A stretch of 64,000 nucleotides of DNA from Desulfuromonas acetexigens. Lineage in GTDB: Bacteria > Desulfobacterota > Desulfuromonadia > Desulfuromonadales > Trichloromonadaceae. Of this stretch, positions 47,029 to 54,767 are shown piece by piece. The translations under genes were made by a program, and so were the position numbers. The notes below the pieces were generated by a model. That model did not search any database and had not been told where the DNA came from. It was given only the letters and a program-made list of their open reading frames with translations. Positions within the stretch are counted from its first letter, which is position 1. The number at the start of each line of letters is the position of its first letter. Location: contig NZ_FOJJ01000040.1 in the NCBI RefSeq assembly GCF_900111775.1, positions 62,001-126,000 of the forward strand, in the 5' to 3' direction.

Positions 47029-47546
47029 AGCGCGGAGCGGGCTTTTTTCTGCTCAGCCTCTTGCTGCTCTTTCTGCAAGTGGCCGTTCTGCCCCGACTGC
47101 TGCCGGACCATCTTAAACCGGACCTGCTCCTTTTGGTCGTCGCCTACCTGGGGCTGACCCAGAACTGGTTGCGCGGCGGCCTGTGCAGTTGGTACCTGGG
47201 CTCCCTGGAAGACGTCTTCGCCGGCAGCGACTTCGGCCTCTTCGGTATCACCTTTCTGCTCATCTTTCTCCTGGTCAAGACCGGGGCGGGGCGCTTCAAC
47301 ACCGAAAACCCCCTATTGTTGCTGCTGCTCGCCTTTTTCGCGACGATGGTAAAAGGGATACTGCTCAGCGTCCTGCTGCTGCTCTTCGCCGATGCCGGAC
47401 GGCAATGGCCGCTGCTGCTGCACATCATCCTGCCTGAAGCGGTCCTCAACACCTTTTTCGCTCTTCTTTTCCTGTGCTGTCTGCCGCGCCGCCACGGGGA
47501 AGGGCGGAGCAGACGGCAAAGCCTCTCCCGCGGATTTTCGCTATGA
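47025..47546 (+). CDS. mreD: Rod shape-determining protein MreD
   Basis: 173 residues, five or six hydrophobic segments, beginning MKRGAGFFLLSLLLLFLQVAVLPRLLPDHLKPDLLLLVVAYLGL. The family is weakly conserved and recognised mainly by hydrophobicity and position. GTG-like overlaps on both sides (ATGA with mreC and mrdA) indicate translational coupling. Basic tail ends the protein. Confidence 0.92.
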   Translation: MKRGAGFFLLSLLLLFLQVAVLPRLLPDHLKPDLLLLVVAYLGLTQNWLRGGLCSWYLGSLEDVFAGSDFGLFGITFLLIFLLVKTGAGRFNTENPLLLLLLAFFATMVKGILLSVLLLLFADAGRQWPLLLHIILPEAVLNTFFALLFLCCLPRRHGEGRSRRQSLSRGFSL

Positions 47547-49681
47547 GCCTCAACGGCGGCTGGGAAGATAACCCCGGCCTAAAAAAACGCTTCATGCTCC
47601 TATCCCTGGCGGTGGTTCTGATCTTCCTGCTGCTAGTGCTGCGTCTCTGGTATCTCCAGATCATCGGCGCCGACCGCTATCGCGAGCTTTCGGAAAAAAA
47701 TCGCATCCGCTACATCCCCGTTGCCGCGCCGCGCGGTCCGATCTACGACCGCAACGGCGAAATCCTGGTCGACAACCGCCCCTCCTTCATCATTTCCGTG
47801 CTGCGCCAAGAGGTGGAAGACAAGGACGCCCTGCTGGCACGTCTCGCTCAAATTCTCGGGGAAGATCCGGCGGAACTGGAAAAGCGCTGGCAGAGCGGCT
47901 CCCGCTTTCCCCGCTACCGCCCCTTTCCCCTGGCCGAGGATGTGAGCCGCGAACGCCTTGAAGTCATCCAGGAAAATTCCGTGAACCTACCGGGAGTCCT
48001 GACCGAGGTGCGTCCCTTGCGTTCTTACCCCCACGGCGAACTCGGCGCCCATCTCTTCGGCTATCTCGGTGAAATCACCCAGAAGGAGCTGCAGAGCAAG
48101 CCCTTCAGCAGCGGCTATCGGCCCGGCGACTTTGTCGGCAAGCGCGGGCTGGAAAAGCTGCTGGAAAAGTATCTGCGCGGCATCGAAGGGGAACGGCTGC
48201 TGGAGGTGGATGTCAAGGGTCAGGAGCTACGCATCCTGAAAACCCAGGAGCCGCAACCAGGAAACAAGGTCTTTTTGACCATCGACCGGAAATTGCAGGC
48301 GGCCGCCGAGGCCGCCTTCGGCGAGGAAGCCGGCGCGGCGGTGGTGATCCATGTCAAAACCGGCGCGGTGCTCGCCCTGACCAGCCGCCCCGCCTTTGAT
48401 CCCGCTCTCTTTGCCCGGGGCATCTCCGGCAAGGAATGGATCGAGTTGCTGCAGAACCCCCGTCATCCCTTGCAGGATAAAACCATTCAGGGCCAGTATC
48501 CGCCGGGTTCGACCTTCAAAATGATCACCGCCCTGGCGGCGCTCAAGGCCGGAGTGGCCTATCCCTCAACCACCGTCGACTGTGGCGGCGCCCTGAGCCA
48601 CGGCAATCGACGGTTCCGCTGCTGGAAGCGGGGCGGTCACGGCCGGGTCGATCTGAAGCGGGCGCTCAAGGAGAGTTGTGATGTCTGGTTCTACAAGGTT
48701 TCTCTCGATCTCGGCATCGACCGCATCGCCGCCATGGCCCGCGCCTTCGGCCTCGGCATTCCCCTCGGATTCGCCCTCGAAGGGGAAAAAACCGGGCTGA
48801 TCCCCGATCGCCAGTGGAAACAGCAGCGGCACGGCACTCGCTGGTACGATGGCGAGACGGTCATTGCCTCCATCGGCCAGGGCTATGTTCTGACCACCCC
48901 CTTGCAGCTGGCGGTCATGACCGCCGGCATCGCCAACGACGGCATTGTGCTGCGCCCGCAGGTCATCAGCCGCATTGAGGACCTGGCAGGAAACATCCTG
49001 GAAGAGATGCATCCGGAAATCCTCAATGACGCCCAACTCAACCCCAGCGATCTCCAGGTCGTCAAGAGGGGGATGGAAGCAGTCGTCAACGAACCGGGCG
49101 GAACCGCCTACAAAAGCCGTCTGAATGAGATCCGCATTGCCGGAAAAACGGGGACCTCGCAGGTGGTCAAGCTCAAGGATGACCACGCGCCGAAACGGGA
49201 GATCGCCTACCGATTCCGCGATCACGCCCTCTTCGTCGGCTATGCTCCGGCACAAGCCCCGGAGATCGCCGTGGCGGTGTTGCTCGAACATGGCGGCAGC
49301 GGCGGCAGCAACGCCGCCCCCGTGGCCCAGAAGATCTTCGCCAGCTACTTCGACGTCCCCATTCCCGTCCATACGCCCCCCTCGTCGCCCGCCCCGGCGC
49401 CCCCCCCGCTGCCGACAGAGGATTTACCGCCCGCTCCGAGCGCTGCGGTGAACGGCCTGCCTTTGCAAGGGATGAACCCGGTTCCGGACGGACTGCTCAC
49501 GACGCCAGCGCCGGCAGGAGGGCCGGCACAGGCGAACCCCCTGCCGACCATGGTCGGCACAGCCCTGCCGCCCGCACCTCCCGCCCCCGCTCCGAACTTC
49601 CCACCCGCGCCCCCGGTTGCGGCCGAGCGGAGATTGCCGCCGGAGATCGGAGAAATCGTTCCGGAAGCGGAAGGAGACTGA
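47543..49681 (+). CDS. mrdA: Penicillin-binding protein 2 (elongasome transpeptidase)
   Basis: 712 residues. A membrane anchor (residues about 15-37), dimerisation/pedestal domain, and transpeptidase with SxxK STFK near residue 322, SxN as SCD near 377 and KTG in AGKTGTSQ near 535. It cross-links peptidoglycan during cell elongation together with RodA. Unusual is the last ~100 residues: a long Pro/Ala-rich tail (APAPPPLP, APPAPAPNFPPAPP) after the transpeptidase, longer than in E. coli PBP2. Start at 47543 overlaps mreD. Confidence 0.96.
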   Translation: MSLNGGWEDNPGLKKRFMLLSLAVVLIFLLLVLRLWYLQIIGADRYRELSEKNRIRYIPVAAPRGPIYDRNGEILVDNRPSFIISVLRQEVEDKDALLARLAQILGEDPAELEKRWQSGSRFPRYRPFPLAEDVSRERLEVIQENSVNLPGVLTEVRPLRSYPHGELGAHLFGYLGEITQKELQSKPFSSGYRPGDFVGKRGLEKLLEKYLRGIEGERLLEVDVKGQELRILKTQEPQPGNKVFLTIDRKLQAAAEAAFGEEAGAAVVIHVKTGAVLALTSRPAFDPALFARGISGKEWIELLQNPRHPLQDKTIQGQYPPGSTFKMITALAALKAGVAYPSTTVDCGGALSHGNRRFRCWKRGGHGRVDLKRALKESCDVWFYKVSLDLGIDRIAAMARAFGLGIPLGFALEGEKTGLIPDRQWKQQRHGTRWYDGETVIASIGQGYVLTTPLQLAVMTAGIANDGIVLRPQVISRIEDLAGNILEEMHPEILNDAQLNPSDLQVVKRGMEAVVNEPGGTAYKSRLNEIRIAGKTGTSQVVKLKDDHAPKREIAYRFRDHALFVGYAPAQAPEIAVAVLLEHGGSGGSNAAPVAQKIFASYFDVPIPVHTPPSSPAPAPPPLPTEDLPPAPSAAVNGLPLQGMNPVPDGLLTTPAPAGGPAQANPLPTMVGTALPPAPPAPAPNFPPAPPVAAERRLPPEIGEIVPEAEGD

Positions 49682-49686
49682 ACGCC

Positions 49687-50784
49687 ATGTTCGACCGCAG
49701 GCTTTTGACCCATTTCGACTGGGTGTTGCTGCTCACCGTCTTGACGGTGGCGGCCATCGGCATCCTCAATCTGTACAGCGCCACCTCGATCTGGACCGGC
49801 GCCGGGCCGCCGATTTACCTCAAGCAGATCTATTGGCTGGGGATCGGGCTGACCATCGCCCTGGGGGTGAGCAGCGTCGACTACCGGCATCTGGAATATT
49901 GCGGCTTCTTCCTCTACGGCCTGACCCTGTGCCTGCTGCTGGCGGTCCTGCTGGTGGGCAAGACGAGCATGGGCGCCACCCGCTGGCTGGACCTGGGCGT
50001 CTTCAATCTCCAGCCCAGCGAAATCATGAAGATCGTCATCATCATCACCCTGGCCCGCTATTTTTCCCAAAAGGGCAATCTGCGCGGCTATTCCCTGCGG
50101 CAACTGCTCGTCCCCTTCGCCCTGCTCGGTGTGCCGGCGGTGCTGATCATGAAACAGCCCGATCTCGGCACCGCCATGATGGTCATCTTCATCGGCGGCA
50201 CCATGTCCCTCTTCGCCGGGCTCCGCCGAACGACCCTGGCGGTGCTGGCAGTCCTCGGCTCGTCGGCGGCGGCCGGCGGCTGGTTCCTGTTGCGTCCCTA
50301 CCAGAAGCAGCGGATTCTGACCTTCCTCAACCCCGAGCACGATCCCCTGGGGGCGGGCTACCATATCATCCAGTCGAAAATCGCCGTGGGCAGCGGCGGC
50401 TTCTGGGGCTCGGGCTTCATGCAGGGAACCCAGTCGCAGCTCTCCTTTTTGCCGGAACGGCACACCGACTTCGCCTTTTCGGTCTTCGCCGAGGAATGGG
50501 GCTTTACCGGCTCGCTGATTCTGCTGGGCCTCTATCTTTTTCTCATCATCTGGGGGATCTACATCGCCCGCCGCGCCTCGGACATGTTCGGTATGATGCT
50601 CGCCCTGGGGGTGACGGCCATGATCTTCTGGCACATCGTCGTCAATCTGGGGATGGTTATTGGCCTGCTGCCGGTGGTCGGGGTGCCCTTGCCCCTCTTC
50701 TCCTACGGCGGCACCAGCATGGTCACGACTATGATCGGCACCGGGCTGCTCCTCAACATCAGCATGCGTCGCTTCATGTTCTGA
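49687..50784 (+). CDS. rodA: Peptidoglycan glycosyltransferase RodA
   Basis: 365 residues, about ten membrane segments, SEDS family. Signatures: GATRWLDLGVFNLQPSEIMKI, KQPDLGTAMMVIFIG and GVPLPLFSYGGTSM near the C-terminus; the essential Asp of SEDS proteins lies in the external loop region. It polymerises glycan strands from lipid II with PBP2. Begins 5 nt after mrdA. Confidence 0.97.
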   Translation: MFDRRLLTHFDWVLLLTVLTVAAIGILNLYSATSIWTGAGPPIYLKQIYWLGIGLTIALGVSSVDYRHLEYCGFFLYGLTLCLLLAVLLVGKTSMGATRWLDLGVFNLQPSEIMKIVIIITLARYFSQKGNLRGYSLRQLLVPFALLGVPAVLIMKQPDLGTAMMVIFIGGTMSLFAGLRRTTLAVLAVLGSSAAAGGWFLLRPYQKQRILTFLNPEHDPLGAGYHIIQSKIAVGSGGFWGSGFMQGTQSQLSFLPERHTDFAFSVFAEEWGFTGSLILLGLYLFLIIWGIYIARRASDMFGMMLALGVTAMIFWHIVVNLGMVIGLLPVVGVPLPLFSYGGTSMVTTMIGTGLLLNISMRRFMF

Positions 50785-50874
50785 CCCTTTTTCCCGTCCG
50801 AATCCCCGGCCAGGGGGGCGCTCGATCCATCTTCTGCTATACTTGGCTCCGTCCATTTAGTGGAGGTGAAACCG

Positions 50875-51888
50875 ATGCGCGAAGCCATGTTCTGGGAAAA
50901 ACTCGACAGCGACCGGGTCCGTTGCGGCCTCTGTCGCCATGCCTGCGTCATCCCCCCGGGGAAGCGCGGAATCTGCGGGGTGCGGGAGAACCGGGAGGGG
51001 CAACTGCTCTCCCTGGTCTACGGTCGGCTCATCGCCGAAAATATCGACCCCATCGAAAAGAAACCCCTCTTCCATTACCGTCCCGGCTCCCGCAGCTATT
51101 CGATCGCCACCGTCGGCTGCAACTTCCACTGCCGTCACTGCCAGAACGCCGAGATCTCCCAGTGGCCACACACGGGACGGGCGATCCCCGGTCGCGAGGT
51201 GCCACCGGAAGAGGTCGTCGACGCCGCCCTGGATGCGGGTTGCCGCAGCATCAGCTACACCTACACCGAGCCGACCATCTTCTACGAATACACCTATGAC
51301 ACCGCCCTCCTCGCCCACGAAAAGGGACTCGGCAACATCTGGGTCAGCAACGGCTACACCAGCACCGCCGCCCTGGAGCGGATCGCCCCGGTGCTCGACG
51401 CCGTCAATGTCGACCTGAAAGGCTTCACCGAAAAATTCTACCATGAGGTCGCCGGCGCGACCCTGAGCGGAGTGCTGGCGACCCTTCGTGACTATCGCCG
51501 CCTCGGCATCTGGCTGGAAATCACCACCCTGATCATTCCCGGCGGGAACGACAGCGACGAGGAACTGGCGGCCATCGCCCGCTTTATCGCCGAAGAGTTG
51601 GGTGATCAGATCCCCTGGCACGTCACCGCCTTCTATCCGACCTATAAAATGCTCGACCACCCGCCAACGCCGACAGCCACCCTGCGCCGCGCCCGGCAGA
51701 TCGGGCTGGAGGCGGGGCTGAAGCATGTCTACGTCGGCAACGTGCCGGACGCCATCGGTGAAAACACCTATTGCCCGACCTGCGGCGAACTGCTTATCGA
51801 ACGGCACGGCTTCCGCCTGGGGGAAATACATTTGGAGCATGGCGCGTGTGGCAAATGCCGAACGCCGCTCACGGGCGTGTGGGACTAA
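50875..51888 (+). CDS. amrS: AmmeMemoRadiSam-system radical SAM enzyme
   Basis: 337 residues. An unusual N-terminal Cys region (RCGLCRHACVIPPGKRGICGVREN) precedes the radical SAM motif CNFHCRHC (in VGCNFHCRHCQNAEISQ). The C-terminus has zinc-ribbon-like CPTCGELL and CGKC. This matches AmrS of the AmmeMemoRadiSam group, whose companions (AMMECR1 and Memo-like) are not visible here. Substrate is unsettled in the family. Start at 50875 from GGAGG. Confidence 0.85.
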   Translation: MREAMFWEKLDSDRVRCGLCRHACVIPPGKRGICGVRENREGQLLSLVYGRLIAENIDPIEKKPLFHYRPGSRSYSIATVGCNFHCRHCQNAEISQWPHTGRAIPGREVPPEEVVDAALDAGCRSISYTYTEPTIFYEYTYDTALLAHEKGLGNIWVSNGYTSTAALERIAPVLDAVNVDLKGFTEKFYHEVAGATLSGVLATLRDYRRLGIWLEITTLIIPGGNDSDEELAAIARFIAEELGDQIPWHVTAFYPTYKMLDHPPTPTATLRRARQIGLEAGLKHVYVGNVPDAIGENTYCPTCGELLIERHGFRLGEIHLEHGACGKCRTPLTGVWD

Positions 51889-51923
51889 TCCATCAACAGA
51901 AAAACGACAAGGAGAACCACGCT

Positions 51924-52679
51924 ATGCAAAACCTGAAAAAGAACGCCTCATGGCTGATCGGCGGCTGTGCGTTGGTGCTGGCTCTGGGCGGCTGTCTTGA
52001 AAGCTCGGGAACCGGCGGCCAGCTTGCGAGCAACGTCCTGCGGAGTCTCTCGACCTCGGGCACTCAGGCCGCCGGACTGGATGAATCGACCGTCGCGGCC
52101 GGCCTGAAAGAGGCACTGCGGGTCGGATCGGAACGGGCGGTGGCTTCGACCTCGACGACCGACGGTTTTCTCGGCAATCAGTTGATCCGCATTGCCATGC
52201 CCGATGAGCTGGCGACGGCGGCCAAGACCCTGCGGGCGGTCGGTTTCGGCGGCCAGGTCGACGCCTTTGAAGTCGGCATGAACCGCGCCGCCGAGAAGGC
52301 CTCGGCCGAGGCCAAGCCGGTGCTGGTCGACGCCGTCTCGCAAATGACCCTGACCGACGCCATGGGCGTCCTGCGCGGCGGCGACACCGCCGCTACCGAC
52401 TACTTCCGCGGCAAGACCTCCGACAGCCTGCGCGCCCGCTTCATGCCGATCATCAAGGACAAGATGGGGCAAGTCGGCCTCTACCAGCAGTACAATCAGC
52501 TGATGAGTTCCTACACCGCGCTGCCGCTGGCGCAAAAACCCTCTTTTGACCTCGATGGCTATGTCGCCGACCAGGGATTGAACGGCCTCTTCACCACCCT
52601 CGCCCAGGAAGAGAAAAACATCCGCGCCAACCCGGCGGCGCGCACCACCGATCTGCTGCAAAAGGTCTTCGCCCAATAA
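51924..52679 (+). CDS. DUF4197 lipoprotein
   Basis: 251 residues. Signal with lipobox LALGGC (Cys at 24). The mature protein has the DUF4197 pattern GLKEALRVGSERAV, AVGFGGQVDAFEVGMNRAAEKA and DYFRGKTSDSLRARFMPII, ending ARTTDLLQKVFAQ. All-helical envelope protein of unknown role. AAGGAG before the ATG. Confidence 0.88.
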   Translation: MQNLKKNASWLIGGCALVLALGGCLESSGTGGQLASNVLRSLSTSGTQAAGLDESTVAAGLKEALRVGSERAVASTSTTDGFLGNQLIRIAMPDELATAAKTLRAVGFGGQVDAFEVGMNRAAEKASAEAKPVLVDAVSQMTLTDAMGVLRGGDTAATDYFRGKTSDSLRARFMPIIKDKMGQVGLYQQYNQLMSSYTALPLAQKPSFDLDGYVADQGLNGLFTTLAQEEKNIRANPAARTTDLLQKVFAQ

Positions 52680-52696
52680 TCGATAACAACCTGCCT

Positions 52697-52733
52697 CCCC
52701 CGCCCCTTCCCGCCTCCGGCGAAGGAGCGGGGG
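52697..52733 (+). terminator. Hairpin after the DUF4197 gene
   Basis: CCCCCGCcCCTTC / GAAGGaGCGGGGG, 13 positions with one mismatch, 11-nt loop, no T-tract. Confidence 0.5.
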
Positions 52734-52756
52734 TATGTTTCTGGAAAGAGAGAACC

Positions 52757-53335
52757 ATGCCCGGCACCCTCCATAACCCCCGCACTCCGCAGGTCGAGGT
52801 CGACTGCCTCTTCACCGACCGCTGGTCTCCCCGCTCCTTTCTGGAAGAGCCCCTGAGCCAAGACCAGATTTCCGCCCTGTTCGAGGCGGCGCGCTGGACC
52901 CCTTCCTGCTACAACGAACAACCCTGGTTTTTCCGCTACGCCGTCACCGCCGCCGACCGGGAACGCTTCGCCTCGGCCCTGGTCGAACGCAACTGTTTGT
53001 GGGCGACGAAAGCCCCCCTGCTGATCTTTGTTTTGACCCGGCTGCATTTCACCGGCAGCGGCGAGATCAACCGCCACGCCGCCTTCGACGCCGGTGCCGC
53101 CTGGATGGCCCTGGCCCTGCAGGCCCGCCGCCTGGGATTATACGCTCACGCCATGGCCGGTTTCAGCCGCAAACGGGCCTTCGAGGTACTCGGGGTGGCG
53201 GCGGAGGAGTTCGACATTCTCGCGGCGGTGGCGGTGGGTCGGCACGGCCCCGCCGACCGCCTCCCCGAGGAATTGGCGGTCATCGAAAAGCCCAACGAAC
53301 GCAAGGGCCTGGCCGAGGTGGCGCGGGAAGGATAG
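52757..53335 (+). CDS. Nitroreductase-family FMN oxidoreductase
   Basis: 192 residues. FMN-binding elements: FTDRWSPRSFLEEPLSQDQISALFEAARWTPSCYNEQPW at the start and a dimer-swapped Gly-rich C-terminal part (EEFDILAAVAVGRHG). Reduces nitro-compounds or other quinone-like electron acceptors with NAD(P)H. It is 6 nt from the Fe-S gene downstream, so they are likely one transcript. Confidence 0.88.
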   Translation: MPGTLHNPRTPQVEVDCLFTDRWSPRSFLEEPLSQDQISALFEAARWTPSCYNEQPWFFRYAVTAADRERFASALVERNCLWATKAPLLIFVLTRLHFTGSGEINRHAAFDAGAAWMALALQARRLGLYAHAMAGFSRKRAFEVLGVAAEEFDILAAVAVGRHGPADRLPEELAVIEKPNERKGLAEVAREG

Positions 53336-53341
53336 TTTGCT

Positions 53342-54619
53342 ATGGCGCACCTGACCAGCCGCTCCGGCTATCGCCTGCTGGAAGAACGCCTGAACCGCTT
53401 CCCCCAGGGGACAACCCCCTCCGAACTCCTCGACCGCATCTTCTCCCTGCTCTTCAGCGACGAGGAAGCGCGCCGGATGGCGCAATTGCCCCTACGCCCC
53501 TTTTCGGCGGCGCGGGCAGCGCGCGCCTGGAAGATCGGTCTGACTGAGGCCGAAGAACTGCTCGACCGCCTCGCTTCGCGGATGCTGCTGATCGATATGG
53601 AGATCTATGGCGAGCGCCTCTTCGTGCTGCCGCCGCCGATGGTGGGGTTCTTCGAATTCGCCCTGATGCGCACCCGAGACGATCTCGACCAGAAACTGCT
53701 GAGCGAGCTCTATCATCAGTACATCGACGTCGAGAACGATTTCATCCGCAACCTCTTCGTCGGCGGAGACACCCAGATCGGCCGGATGCTGGTGCGGGAA
53801 TCGGCCCTTTCGGCAGAGCAGTCGTTGCATGTGCTCGACTACGAGCGGGCCGGCGCCATCCTCCGCGACGCCCAGCATATCGGCGTCGGCCTCTGTTACT
53901 GTCGGCACAAAAAACAGCACCTCGGCACCGCCTGCGCCGCGCCGTTGGAGACCTGCCTGAGCCTCAACCGGGCGGCGGGCTCTCTCATCCGCCACGGCTA
54001 CGCCCGCCGGATCGAAGTGACGGAAGGACTCGAACTGCTGCACCGCGCCCAGGAAGCAAAGCTGGTGCAGTTCGCCGAAAACGTGCGTGAGGACGTCAAT
54101 TTCATCTGCAACTGCTGCGCCTGCTGCTGCGATGCCCTCGGTGCCGCCCGCCGCTTTGCTCCCCTGCATCCCATCCATACCAGCAACTTCATCGCCGCCG
54201 TCAGCGAAGAGCGCTGCAAGGGGTGCGGGCGCTGCGTCGCCGCCTGCCCGGTCGACGCCATCACCCTCGCCACCGCCCAGGCCGACGGCTTCGGCCGCAA
54301 GACCGCCCGCGTCGACGCCGCCCGTTGTCTCGGCTGCGGCCTCTGCCCGAGTTCCTGCCCCTTCACCGCCCTGCGTCTCGATCGCCGTCCGCAACGGGTC
54401 ATCACCCCGGTCAACGCCGCCCACCGCATCGTCCTCATGGCCATCGAACGGGGCACATTGCAACACCTGATTTTCGACAATCAGGTGCTTTTCAGCCACC
54501 GCGCCCTCGCCGCCCTTCTCGGCGCCATCCTCAAACTCCCCCCGGTCAAACGCCTGCTCGCCGGTGAGCAGATACGGTCGAAGTATCTGGAGTCTTTGTG
54601 TCGCAGATGGGATGGCTGA
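53342..54619 (+). CDS. Multi-cysteine 4Fe-4S protein with ferredoxin domain
   Basis: 425 residues. An N-terminal winged-helix-like region (about 1-150) leads into a Cys-rich core: CYCRHKK...C...C near residues 185-205, then CNCCACCCDA near 260. A bacterial 2[4Fe-4S] ferredoxin follows with CKGCGRCVAACP and CLGCGLCPSSCP. The C-terminus is hydrophobic/helical. Similar proteins are frequent in Deltaproteobacteria but I know no proven function; an electron relay for the adjacent nitroreductase is possible. Confidence 0.8.
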   Translation: MAHLTSRSGYRLLEERLNRFPQGTTPSELLDRIFSLLFSDEEARRMAQLPLRPFSAARAARAWKIGLTEAEELLDRLASRMLLIDMEIYGERLFVLPPPMVGFFEFALMRTRDDLDQKLLSELYHQYIDVENDFIRNLFVGGDTQIGRMLVRESALSAEQSLHVLDYERAGAILRDAQHIGVGLCYCRHKKQHLGTACAAPLETCLSLNRAAGSLIRHGYARRIEVTEGLELLHRAQEAKLVQFAENVREDVNFICNCCACCCDALGAARRFAPLHPIHTSNFIAAVSEERCKGCGRCVAACPVDAITLATAQADGFGRKTARVDAARCLGCGLCPSSCPFTALRLDRRPQRVITPVNAAHRIVLMAIERGTLQHLIFDNQVLFSHRALAALLGAILKLPPVKRLLAGEQIRSKYLESLCRRWDG

Positions 54620-54767
54620 GGAAGACCGTCCCAACGATCACGGAAAGCAAGTCAGAATGGGAAGACTTGCGGTGACATGGGGCAAGGTCGTTACACTTGA
54701 ATTCAAGAAAATATCACACGTTTTGGGCCATGATGTTTCCCGGAAACCGCGCGGAGGGATTGCCCGA

